Origin: Polytrichum commune
Taxonomy: Eukaryota > Streptophyta > Polytrichopsida > Polytrichales > Polytrichaceae
NCBI GenBank assembly: GCA_950295325.1
Contig: OX485803.1
Coordinates: 20,584,001 to 20,648,000 of the forward strand
DNA: 64,000 nucleotides
Reading direction: 5' to 3'
Part shown: piece by piece, positions 34,250 through 43,327 of the stretch
Layout: every line of letters begins with the position of its first letter
How positions within the stretch are numbered: position 1 is the first letter of the stretch
Notes under the pieces: model-generated
What the model was told of the DNA's origin: nothing
What the model saw: the letters and a program-made list of their open reading frames with translations, nothing else
The model's database searches: none
Translations under genes and position numbers: made by a program

Positions 34250-34520
34250 ATAATTATCATAGGGCCTGGAAATCTCAAAAGGTAACTAATTTTGTAGACG
34301 CATGAGCATCGAGGATAACCAAAACGGGAGTTGTTAAAGCCTCAATCAAAATCTACATTGAATCAAAGTCCTTCTCTCTACCACCTCTTCATGGCATTTT
34401 TCCTTTCATGAGTTGCATACTTGCAGACATGATATTGAAGTATATGTCCAATACCGCACATCCACCACAACTTTGTACCTTTCTTTTGAAAATTAGATTA
34501 TGATTTTGGATTTGAGCAAA
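34250..34520 (-). pseudogene. Exon of the decayed gene, with stop and frame slip
   Basis: The frame KKGTKLWWMCGIGHILQYHV continues to ATHERKNAMKRW, meets a TAG, slips frame and resumes as ILIEALTTPVLVILDAHAST. The tryptophan/cysteine-rich start and VLVILDAHAS are not recognised as a named domain. Confidence 0.45.
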
Positions 34521-34559
34521 TAAACAACATGATGTGAAAACCGCAAGTTCGTGAATCAT

Positions 34560-35008
34560 AAACAAATGTTAAGGGGGTGAAGAATGAATTCAATAAAACA
34601 TAAAATGCAATGCATAGGGATAGGATAAAGCATATATTGTCTATAGAGTTTCCTATGTACCATCAAATATGTGTCCAATAGAGAACACAATGGCAACTCG
34701 TTGAAACCCCACCAGTCCTTCCACAACACAAAATCATAGAATGCCGCAAATGTCCTCACATCATCCTACACATCCTTCTTCTCATGAACAAATAGAAGCA
34801 GATGGCCATCATCAGAGAGGTAGGCAAAAGTAGATTCAAAGAGGGCCTCAATGTTCTTACTTTTGTGTAAGTTCCAAGAAGGGATGTTAGTAGGAAGAGA
34901 GGACACATTGGGCGTAGGAAGACCCTTTGGTAAAGCAATAATGATTAGATCAAACCCTCCAAACAAACAAGCCTTCGAAGACACCTTCCTCTTTTGTGCG
35001 AAGTTCAC
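34560..35008 (-). pseudogene. Methyltransferase-like exon of the decayed gene
   Basis: It begins at an acceptor TTCTTAG. Within one frame it reads KACLFGGFDLIIIALPKG, then NIEALFESTFAYLSDDGHLL and FVHEKKDV, meets one in-frame TAG, and continues DDVRTFAAFYDFVLWKDWWG and FNELPLCSLLD. The order of a hydrophobic strand ending in a proline-containing loop (FDLIIIxxPxG), then a helix and an L-S-D-D-G-H-L-L-L-F strand is that of the second half of a class I SAM-dependent methyltransferase. The expected catalytic D/N-P-P-Y/W would here be replaced by A-L-P-K. The function is inferred from motif spacing only. Confidence 0.45.
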
Positions 35009-35109
35009 CTAAGAACACAAAATTAGAGCAATGATTAAACATAATAACAATACATTTGGCATGTAGTGGAAATACTAAAATATAGAAGAAAACTCTCAAA
35101 AAGCATAAT

Positions 35110-35800
35110 GATTTACCTTCTATACAATATTGATTATTTTTATCATTAGTAAGTTCTCATCCGCATCGTTATCCATTATTGTTGGTATTGACATCTTCTC
35201 CAACAAGACTGAACAAAGTTTTCCATAAAGTGAAGCATTACGAACAATAACTTTCAACAATTGTTGAGACCACAAAGTACACAAAGTGGGGGAGGCATGA
35301 ATACCCTATGTAAAGATGGCCTACGACTGGGAATTGAAGGACTAGGACCAAGTGCAGCTAGACTAGACTTGGGTGCAACAACAATAACTTGAAAGGCACC
35401 CTCTATGGTCTTTGATCCACGTTTCCGTTTACCTTTCCCCTATGATTATAACTCTTTATTTGCCACCTCATCTTTACCATCTATGATATCAACATCATCT
35501 AAAAGTAACTTTATTGGACATGTCTACTTCTTCATCTCCTCTTATTCAACTATATGAAATGTAAGAGACAATCTAGAAACCACAAACATTCTTTCAAAGT
35601 TGGCAAATTCCAAATTTTTAGTTCAGTGCTGAGAAAAAGCAAAGAGCATAAGACCTATCCATCCATGACACAAAACTAGTTGGAAAGGTGCTAAAGGATA
35701 TTGTGTTAGAAACCAATAGCTTGTGAATGAAGTACCTATCGAATAGAAACAAACCATTTAAACTAGGGTAGATCCAACTTGGGATAACATTGGATATGTG
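35110..35800 (-). pseudogene. Linker exons of the decayed gene
   Basis: Three readable stretches lie in shifting frames: NVIPSWIYPSLNGLFLFDRY with FPTSFVSWMDRSYALCFFSA; PIKLLLDDVDIIDGKDEVAN with a basic GKGKRKRGSKTIEG, IVVAPKSSLAALGPSPSIPS and RRPSLHRVFMPPP; and SQQLLKVIVRNASLYGKLCS with LLEKMSIPTIMDNDADENLL. The serine/proline/arginine-rich stretch looks like a disordered linker. At least two stops and one slip interrupt it. Confidence 0.4.
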
Positions 35801-35843
35801 ATTGAAGACAAATATGAGAAAGAAAGGAAAAACATAAGGTTAC

Positions 35844-36160
35844 CTATAAATAAACCATTTTATAGCAATGCATCCACCATAGACTTTACCAAGGGAGTAG
35901 ATTTTGTGAATGCACTCTACCCACTAGAAAAATGTTGAAAAACCTTCATCCCCAATAAAATACGTCATTTCCCAACGTAAACATAAGATTTTAAGATGGG
36001 AACATCCCAATTGATCTTCTCCTTCATGTGAGCGCCACAAGGATACGAACATGAATTCAATGAGAGTTTACATTCTTGTGTTCTACAATAATATAAGTAT
36101 AGGCCGCAACAAAGAGAGCACACAACCATTGAGGAAACTCCTAATCTCACTCATGTATTT
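35844..36160 (-). pseudogene. Exon of the decayed gene
   Basis: EMTYFIGDEGFSTFF, stop, WVECIHKIYSLGKVYGGCIA and IKWFIYR end exactly at a donor GTAACC. The IKWFIYR ending after a KI..LGKVYG strand recalls the central strands of BAH domains, but this is only a hint. Confidence 0.4.
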
Positions 36161-36317
36161 TCCATGCTCTAAATTTTTTTCACACAACCATCCTCAAACT
36201 ATATAACACAACATATGTACCATAAAAATCTTGACAACAAATAAAAGCATTAGAAACAAATACTAAAGAACAAAAGGACAAAAGACTACATGTGCTCAAA
36301 AAGACATTTTGATTAAT

Positions 36318-36503
36318 TATTTCTCCAACTCTTTCTTTTTGTCATCCCCAATGGAAATCATAGTGATGCTCCGGACATTTCAATTGAATTCCATCACCCC
36401 AATCATTCTAACTTGAATATGGTTTCAACCAGTGTGGTGGTTACCATTTGTAATTTTTCTAGTGTCAGTCAAGATTTGAACAAACTCCAAAATGTTGGTT
36501 AAT
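36318..36503 (-). pseudogene. Exon of the decayed gene
   Basis: After the acceptor TTTTATTGTAG it reads LTNILEFVQILTDTRKITNG, then two in-frame stops within QVRMIGVMEFN, and SITMISIGDDKKKELEK before TAA. Confidence 0.4.
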
Positions 36504-36590
36504 CTACAATAAAATTAGATATCAAAAATGAAGAAAATAAAATAAGTGAACACATTGACCAACATAACCCATAAACTCACCTCATTCAAA

Positions 36591-36779
36591 AATTCCACAA
36601 CATTTGTAGAATTAGTGACTACTGGATTTTTTTTTTTACTCCTTTCCACAAATGGACACATTGTTCTCTTAGTGGCATCTTGCATGGCATCTCATATTCC
36701 CTTTGCCATCCTTGATTGAGAAGGATTTTTTTTCATTGTATTTAAGAGTTGTTTCTTTAGTGACAAGGGTTATTTTACG
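36591..36779 (-). pseudogene. Exon of the decayed gene
   Basis: It lies between the acceptor TTTTTGTGTAG and the donor GTGAGT. RKITLVTKETTLKYNEKKSF is followed by a one-base slip and then DAMQDATKRTMCPFVERSKK and VVTNSTNVVEFLNE. An A11 run near the middle may reflect slippage. Confidence 0.45.
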
Positions 36780-37215
36780 CTACACAAAAAATAAGAACTA
36801 GATGAGTCCCAAATCATCAATATAAGTCAACTAGTAGATAATACTAGGAGACACAAAACAACACTTAGTTTGTAAATAAATTTCTTGAAGACCTCCAATG
36901 TGAGAGTATACGGAGTAGTTTTTTACCCTTCTTAAAAAAATATACATATTATTATTGGCAAGCAGGGATTTTAATTCCTACATCTGCATGATTTCAAAGC
37001 TTCTCACCCGATGCAATTTATGAACCTTATTCATTTTAGCATTGTCACTTTCGATTGATATGAGGAAGACAAAAATGAAGCATACAAGAGGCACTCAAAA
37101 ATTGATTGAAAAGAGAATCATTGTAATGAATTGAAAATGAAGAACTACACATGTTCACATTATGTGTAGCATTCAAAAGAATATCCATTGAACCTACTCA
37201 TTCAAGAATTATGCA

Positions 37216-37490
37216 ATCAACCTAGTAATGTCATGTTGCATCTTGATGATAAAAGCCTATCAATATACCGGTGCTAAATTGTAACATGATAGTTGCCCTC
37301 ACAAATGTAAAATATCTTCCTAAAAAATCTATTATAGTCCTTATCACTTTTAAGCATTGCCTCAAATGATTCATTGGACAACTACCAATGCTCATCCCAA
37401 GAGTTGGCCCCAATAATAATCATAGTGCTTTCATCATTGTTAAAATGAGTCACATACAACATCCTATCACCCTCGGTATAACTTGTATTG
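37216..37490 (-). pseudogene. Upstream exon of the decayed gene, ParB-like segment
   Basis: The block reads GDRMLYVTHFNNDESTMIII, GANSWDEHW, a stop, then SNESFEAMLKSDKDYNRFFR and KIFYICEGNYHVTI, a stop, and HRYIDRLLSSRCNM. EGNYHVTI could be a mutated form of the ParB/sulfiredoxin-type signature G-x-H-R-x-x-A (here G-N-Y-H-V-T-I), which would sit where a DNA-binding or nuclease-like domain begins. This is an inference from one short motif. Confidence 0.4.
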
Positions 37491-37513
37491 TGGGAATTCT
37501 ATAATGAAAAGTT

Positions 37514-37915
37514 GCACTAAATGTAATATTTAGTGTCATATGGTATTGAACGTCATTATTATAACTTTTTAGATGACACTTCTTATGGATAAGTTTACAA
37601 ATATTGTCATGGATGATGGAAGAGTTCATCCGTTGGCCAAAACCCTACCTTTTCTTGTCAACAACTTGTGAAGGAGTATTGTCATGGATGATTGAAATTT
37701 TGCTGAAAAAAATTTCTTGGCAATTGACAGTAATTGTAACACTGTAAATCTAGAATCCCCCCCCCCCCCCCAACCCCGAAAAAAAAAATTTATAAGGAAT
37801 GACAAATAATGTTGGGTTAACATTTAGTGTTGGTGACTCTATACCACAGTTTACAATTCGTATCGAGCAAGACAATTAGAATTGGTGACACTAAGTATCA
37901 TATGTAGTGTAGTTC
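37514..37915. mobile_element. MITE, family M (CACTACACTAAA), copy 1
   Basis: It shares its whole length with 54.7-55.08 kb and 47.28-47.68 kb: GATGACACTTCTTATG, TTCATCCGTTGGCC, TTGTCAACAACTTGTGA, TCATGGATGATTGAAATTTG, AAGGAATGACAAATAATGTT, GAGCAAGACAATTAGAATT. The ends are inverted (GCACTAAATGTAATATTTAG and its approximate inverse). A C15 run at 37757-37771 lies inside. It separates two blocks of the decayed gene, so it probably lies in a former intron. Confidence 0.65.
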
Positions 37916-37939
37916 AGCAACATTTTTATCTTACCCATG

Positions 37940-38065
37940 ACCACTTTAGAGACATGACACAATCAATATCGACATTAAACTTTGCCTTTCATTTGCAAAT
38001 GATCCCTGTAGAATTTGCTAGTGATGTTGTCCACCCACACAACATTGAACAACGAAAGAGCTCCC
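37940..38065 (-). pseudogene. Most 5' block of the decayed gene
   Basis: FNVVWVDNITSKFYRDHLQM followed by KGK, a frame slip and VDIDCVMSLKWSW runs into a donor-like GTAAGA. It lies immediately next to the left end of a TIR element at 38.08 kb; no block further upstream is recognised. Confidence 0.3.
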
Positions 38066-38075
38066 CCCTACAACA

Positions 38076-38715
38076 CTACCGTAGCACCATAGTTGGTTCG
38101 TGCACCTCGAAACAAATATTATTATTTTTTGAAAAATAAGGTTCGTCAACTAAAAATATAACTTATGAAATTTTGTTAGTCCTATGGTTTTAAAAAATTC
38201 AATTTAGTTTTTTGGGTAAGGTCCAGTAGTACTAGAAGTAGGTTGTTGTTTTTTTCATTCATTCATGGCGGCTTCTTGGCCTTAAATTTAAGTATCCACC
38301 TTAACCTTACTTAGTGTGGCTCTTTTTTGTCTTTGCACAGTGTATGTGTTAGGTCTTTTGTATGTATTTACACTTTGACATGTGTGAGAAGAGTGTTAGA
38401 AATGGCACCAAAACAACGACGGGTTGTATTTTTCTTTTATCCCTATTAGCAAGGAGGAGAGGGAGATGGATATAGAAAGAGAGTTTGCCGCTTTGAGTGA
38501 GCAGGGCGCCAAGCCATTACCACGTTAGCATGCAACCTCTTATGGCGCGTTGACATGGTTGAAGCTTAGAAGAGTCCAAAATTTTTATTAATTAGTTTTT
38601 TTTTCCTAATATATTTTTTCACTTATTCGTTTGATTGGGTTCATAATTTCCGTTTTTTTTCTACTTTTAAATTCGGGAATTATTTTTGCACGAACCATCT
38701 ATGGTGCTACGGTAG
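38076..38715. mobile_element. Putative TIR element, 29-bp inverted ends
   Basis: CTACCGTAGCACCATAGTTG ... at the left and its near-perfect inverse (29 bp, one mismatch) at the right enclose about 580 bp of A+T-rich DNA. No clear target duplication was found, so the superfamily is undecided. A plus-strand frame starting near the right end (38631-38903) has a proline/serine-rich stretch but no domain. Confidence 0.5.
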
Positions 38716-39205
38716 ATTGGGAAGTAGAGAAACCTTTGAGTCCAGAGCCTAGATCAACACCTTCCTCAACTCCAATTTCGACGATTTCAGATTCTTCGGT
38801 CGTGATTCGCAATTGCTATCATGCTCAAGCTTCGAATGCTCGAATCCCATCCATCCGCAAGGCTGGAGGCGTCCACATTAGCCTCTCATCTACCTTAATG
38901 TAAGTTGAAAGCTGCCGGAGGAGGGGGGGTGGGGGGTACGGTGACTCACTCTTTACAGGGCTGACAGACAGATACCACTGCCTAACTTACTTGATCTTTG
39001 GGCTATAAAAATTAAATTCGGAACCACTGCCCTTGGGCAATAATTATGGGGCCAATTGTAGGGAGGGGTGAAGACAAGGGTAGTAGGTATCTGCTCAAGG
39101 CTGCCAGAATCATGTATACACTTACGTATGTAAGTTAAGTTAAGTTACTCCTCATAGCCCCCCCCCCCCCCCCCCCCTGCTACATAGCACTCCTCCTCCC
39201 TCCAA
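38716..39205. other. No gene seen; C20 homopolymer
   Basis: It holds G-rich tracts near 38915-38940 and a run of 20 C at 39158-39177. Confidence 0.45.
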
Positions 39206-39360
39206 TGAACGGGGAGAACCGGCTGTCAGTTACAGATGAACTGGCTGAGTTTGAGAAATGTCAAGAGCTCATTCAGGAGAATTACTCATCATTTTAGAGG
39301 GATCTATGGAATATGCCTCAATTTAGTGAAAGAAGAACCGAAAGATGGCAACATGTAATA
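39206..39360 (+). mobile_element. CGGGGAGA family, 3'-truncated copy
   Basis: An intact 5' end: GAACGGGGAGAACCGGCTGT, CAGTTACAGATGAACTGG, then ATTACTCATCATTTTAGAGG and GAAAGATGGCAACATGTAA. The conserved GGACTTGG tail is missing. Confidence 0.65.
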
Positions 39361-39499
39361 GGTGAGGCCCAAGAGACGGGGTCTTGTAAAACAATAAGGA
39401 CCCCCCAAGGGCGAGACTTCCAGTACCGGGTCTTTGTTTGTGAATGCTCTATCTCGAGGACCTCACCGCATGTGAAGACGTTATCCTACTTTCGTCCGA

Positions 39500-39808
39500 G
39501 ATGACCCTAAACTACCATATGATAGCGGAAAGGTACCCAAACCTAACAGAGTGGTTGGCAGTTTCGATTCCCAGCCGTGAAATCGTTTCTCTACTTGACG
39601 GAAAACTAGCCAGGTGGTCACGCGCCTTCTATGTTCCCCAAAAAATCAATAACACTCTCCTAAGTTTGGATGCGTTCACATGTTGAGGTGGCTCCCACGC
39701 GTCCCTAAGTGTCGGTTCGACATCACAAGTGTTACGCGAGATTAAAATGCCCTCTCACAAATCCGGAGGGAGATCACACACCGTGAAGGGCCCTATAATA
39801 ACAAACTA
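39500..39808 (+). mobile_element. tRNA-derived SINE, tandem copy 1
   Basis: An internal pol III promoter is visible: A box TAGCGGAAAGG (39523-39533, exact match to TRGYNNARNNG) and a B box slightly damaged by an inserted T (GTTTCGATTCC, about 39561-39571). It is followed by a non-tRNA body (TACTTGACGGAAAACTAGCC, GTTGAGGTGGCTCCCACGCG) and an A-rich tail with CTATAATAACAA. No autonomous protein is expected; SINEs borrow LINE enzymes. Confidence 0.75.
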
Positions 39809-40117
39809 GATGACCCTCAACTACCAGATGATAGCGGAAACATACCCAAAGTGGTTGGCGGTTCGATTCCTGGCCGTGACATCAACTCTCTACTCGACGG
39901 AAAACTAGCCAGGCGGTCGGTCACGCACCTCTTGTGTTCCAAAAACAAACAACAACAACAGTCTCCTAGTTCCGGATGCTTTCACATGTTGAGGTGGCTT
40001 CCACGCGTCCCCAAGTGTCGGCTCGACATAACAAGTGCTATGCAAAATCAAAACGCCCTCTGAGTAATGCGGAGGAAGATTACACAACGTGAAGTGCCCT
40101 ACAATAATAACAAGAAA
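39809..40117 (+). mobile_element. tRNA-derived SINE, tandem copy 2
   Basis: A direct repeat of the preceding element with a period of 309 bp. The B box GGTTCGATTCC (39860-39870) is perfect, while the A box TAGCGGAAACA has lost its last G. It ends with CTACAATAATAACAAG. The head-to-tail arrangement without a spacer suggests duplication or insertion into the tail of the first copy. Confidence 0.75.
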
Positions 40118-40557
40118 ACGGTAGAACCGTGAGGCTCTGTCCTTTGCTATGAAAGACTACAATTGTAGCTGATTACTTTGCTCACGCCAATCCATGGCTA
40201 TTCACTATACCAAACCTTTCTTGGATTTCGTGCACCTTCTTCTCAAATACAGGTCAAGGATTGAAGCTACTCATTTATCACCCGAAATTTTTAAAATAAA
40301 TAATCAAGAACTGCCACATTAACTATAGTTAACTAGATTTCTTTCAATGCATTTTAGGAAGCACTTGTATATATATATATATATATAAACTATAGTTAAC
40401 ATACACAATACATAAAGTGGACCAAAATAACAAGAACAAGTAACGTCCAAGTGTGAACACAAAGTGGTTCGGAAATTTGCTCTTGAAACGAAGAAGTTGA
40501 TGCATAGTCTCTGTCCTACAGACAGAGCCAACAAACATAAAATTGGGGCCATGTCTT
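40118..40557. other. No gene seen; TA microsatellite
   Basis: A (TA)n tract at about 40370-40387 lies beside an inverted TAACTATAGTTAA. Confidence 0.4.
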
Positions 40558-40622
40558 CGTGTAACCAGGTGCACTTGGAAACACTAGGGTATCAACCGAT
40601 TATGCCCAAACCTCTCCCCAGA
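40558..40622 (+). mobile_element. CGGGGAGA family, 3' tail only
   Basis: GTGCACTTGGAAACACTAGG, TATCAACCGATTATGCCC and the end AAACCTCTCCCCAGACA match the tails of the complete copies. Confidence 0.6.
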
Positions 40623-40770
40623 CACCCCCTCCCTCTGGACGGGTCCAAGGGGCGGGCGGGCGGGGGTAAGTACCCTGCCCGCTTTACCTGCCCGGGCCTG
40701 CTGGTGCTGGGGGCCAAAGGCAGGCAAGGCAGGCAGGGCAGGCAATGATGGAGGTGAGGGTGGGCTTCCT
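40623..40770. repeat. G+C-rich low-complexity tract
   Basis: GGGGCGGGCGGGCGGGGG and repeated GGCAGGCAAGGCAGGCAGGG make a tract that could form G-quadruplexes. The frames here are proline- or glycine-rich by composition only. Confidence 0.55.
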
Positions 40771-41109
40771 GGCACATGTGGGAGCTTTGGAGTGTAGGTG
40801 GCTCAATGAGGCACCGGGGCTGCTGGTGGCTTTGAGCCATCATTAGCACTCCGTCTTCTTACCCTCTACTGCCTCCATCCACGTAACTTAACCCTTTAAT
40901 GCCCCCACCGTAAACTTCATAATAACAGCACCATTCGCTATTCAAGGGCCACCTGCTTAAGCTGGATATACGGGCAAAACCAAACCCAGTGAGAATAAGC
41001 TGACTCGGCCACAAGGAGTGGCTCCAGATTTGTGCGATATTTTCCCAGAGATGGAGTGGAGGGAATGATGAGGAATGTAAGTCACTTCATGAGCTTACTC
41101 CGTGTGAAT

Positions 41110-41430
41110 AATTAGCTACGTTTTTCCTAAAGATGCAAGTGAGTCAAATCCCTCACTTGTGTAGAAGAAGAGTCTCCTTAGTTTTGAGTATCAAAATGAA
41201 TCTTATTTTTGCAAACGAATGTACACAAAATGGTTAACTCAATGGGCACCCAAAAGTGATTGCAAGCAGTGTGAAACAACACCTATTCAACCAATCATTG
41301 CATTTCACCTATCACTGCATCCTTCTTAAGCCACTATTCTTATAATTAACCCATATTGGCCCTACACAAGAACCATTATACCCCTGGTGGAGTGCACTAG
41401 TAGTGGTCATTCACCGTTTTCACTATTTCT
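41110..41430 (-). repeat. Dispersed repeat N, copy 2, inverted
   Basis: The inverse of 11.02-11.34 kb, with ACACAAAATGG, CCAAAAGTGATTGCAAGC and TGAAACAACACCTATTC. As in the other copy, a CATAACATT MITE lies on its right in window coordinates, but at the opposite end of the repeat, so the two were not copied together. Confidence 0.6.
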
Positions 41431-41576
41431 ACCTTACACACATACATACAACTTGAAAGGCAATTTTTTAAGGGGTAGCACGCCTTTGTAAACCTACTTT
41501 ATTATTGTGGCAGTGCCATTCTAAGAGATATTGATACTAGGACAATATTCGTTAAGGTATGAAAGTTCTTGCATGG

Positions 41577-41730
41577 CATAACATTATTCAGATCCATAAC
41601 AATGTGATGTGGGACTGACATTTTCCATGGAATATTCCTCACATGCAATCTAAAAGGGGGAATGTCTAGGAATATTTTGTGGAATATTGTCTATCCCACA
41701 TAACACTGTTATGGATTTGAATAATGTTAT
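41577..41730. mobile_element. MITE, CATAACATT family
   Basis: The left end CATAACATTATTCAGATCCA is intact; the right end TGTTATGGATTTGAATAATG has one difference. The inner arms TGATGTGGGACTGACA and GTCTATCCCACATAACA pair, giving a hairpin. Confidence 0.75.
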
Positions 41731-42059
41731 TGGTTCAGCACATTGGCTAGACATGGCAGAAACAAAATAGAATAAATTGCACACTATATGAATCTACTGC
41801 AACTTTTTGAAGTCACTTACCCTAGTTATTTAAATCCCTCCCTAGACCACACTTTTCCCATTGCAAACATCTCTTAAACTTTCATGGGGGTTGGCACTTG
41901 CCCAAAATGCCCCCCCACCCCACAAAAACTGACACTCCACCCAATAATAGTAAACATGGCCCCTTATAACTTTAGCATACGAGACTCCAAAGAAAACAAA
42001 TAAGCAACCCACTTTAGCAATGTTTTTACCACACCTTCCATGCTAGGTGCCATGAAAAT
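41731..42059. other. No gene seen
   Basis: Ordinary A+T-rich DNA. Confidence 0.4.
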
Positions 42060-42660
42060 TTACTCCAACTTGAGCTCAAGCTAAAGCTCGTAGGGTTGGT
42101 GTGCACGCAAAACAATTAAGCCTTTACGTGTGCCTAAAATGGTGGAGCTTTGTCTCCAAGTTGGCACCTGAATTTTTTGATCGGGTTTCAAGTATAAGTC
42201 CAATCTTGAACTTTTAGAATTGTCAAACCCCATAAATTCAGCTAGGGCTAGACGCCCACCTCTTTGAGTTGGGCCCCATCACTATTACCAAGGTAAAGGG
42301 GGTCTAGTAAAAACATGATCCCCATAGTTTATGGTGTACTTATCTCAAGTAGGTCCCTCTATAACAATTCAAGGCCTCTAATGCAAAATTTGGGGTCAAA
42401 TTTTACTACACACACACTACATAGAATTGCTTGCGTTCTCACCTTGGAAAATAGTGGTAAGGGCCCAACTCAATGAGGTGGGCGTCTAGCCTTGGCCCCC
42501 AAGTGCAAGTTCATGCTTGAACTTGAAAATCAATCCGAAATAAGGAGGAAGCACAACTCTACCAATTTAGGCACATGTGAGGGTCCAAATTAAATCCTTT
42601 ACCTTGGCCCACCAAACTTGCAAGCTTTAGCTTGAACTCAAGCTAACTTATGTGTGGTCG
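42060..42660. mobile_element. Foldback element with arms of about 240 bp
   Basis: The left arm (to about 42300) and right arm (from about 42430) are inverse copies. TTGAGCTCAAGCTAAAGCT pairs with AGCTTTAGCTTGAACTCAAG at the outside, GCTAGACGCCCACCTCTTTG pairs with CAATGAGGTGGGCGTCTAGC further in, and ACTATTACCAAGGT pairs with ACCTTGGAAAATAGTGG at the inside. About 130 bp of spacer lies between. There are no frames of note and no clear target duplication. Confidence 0.75.
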
Positions 42661-43327
42661 GGCTTTCAACCAAGGCAAGATTTATGTGGACCCTCGAAGT
42701 TTGTGGGGAATAATTCCTACATTTTGGTTTGGACACACCCGATGCAAGCTCCATTCACAACTCTCATGTCACATGTCCAATATCTAATTTCAAAAAGAGA
42801 ACACTCAACCCTGACCAAATAACGGTATGAAACTTTTGTCTAAGATGTGTTAAAAAGTACATTTCTAAAGGTTTTCATGGGAAAGTATCATAAAAGAGAA
42901 GTTGTGAGGCACCATCTAAGGATCACACCCATATAGTTAACACCATCTAGAATATTATGGTCACAAATTCACAAGTAGAAGCTATAAAAACCCATCATAA
43001 ACACAAATGTCATTGTTCGGTGAGAAACTTGATAAGATTGGTTGGGATTGTAATAACACTATAGATTGGTGGGAAGTTGTATGATCTTGGAGTGATCAAT
43101 TTTGTTGAAATATATCTAGAGATGTGAATATCTTTTGAGACATAGTAAACAAACTATTCATGCAATTTCAAAATCAAGATTATAAGGGTGAAAGACAAGA
43201 CAATTTATGTAGCTCTAAGATAAGAAGAAACAAATTGCAAAGGAAAAGCTTCAATGCTTATTCTTTAGCAAGATTTGAACATTTGGAAATGAGAGTCCCA
43301 TCATGAGACATTCAGGGGACATTTAGT
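42661..43327. other. No gene seen
   Basis: A+T-rich DNA without repeat ends. Confidence 0.4.

Larger units (their letters stand above)
33768..38065 (-). pseudogene. Large decayed multi-exon gene, possibly ParB-like plus methyltransferase-like
   Basis: At least nine coding-looking blocks lie in order on the minus strand, several with good splice borders (acceptors TTTTATTGTAG, TTTTTGTGTAG, TTGTTTTGCAG; donors GTGAGT, GTAAGT, GTAACC). In-frame stops and frame slips break most blocks, so this is a pseudogene. From 5' to 3' the pieces include a YICEGNYHVT segment, a basic linker, a block with LFLFDRYFIHKLL, a polar linker (GKGKRKRGSKTIEG), an FDLIIIALPKG plus LSDDGHLLLFV block, and a C-terminal block ending EGMHEFFFKLEDVASLCREC. 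The middle pair resembles motif IV (D/x-P-P-x) and the following strand of an adenine-type SAM methyltransferase with the catalytic DPP lost; the first resembles a ParB GxHRxxA motif. Both are weak inferences. A MITE sits within the upstream part. Confidence 0.6.

Noticed and set aside
39857-39871. tRNA gene suggested by a perfect B box
   Set aside because: No acceptor stem or cloverleaf around it, and the same sequence recurs as a dispersed element, so it is a SINE.
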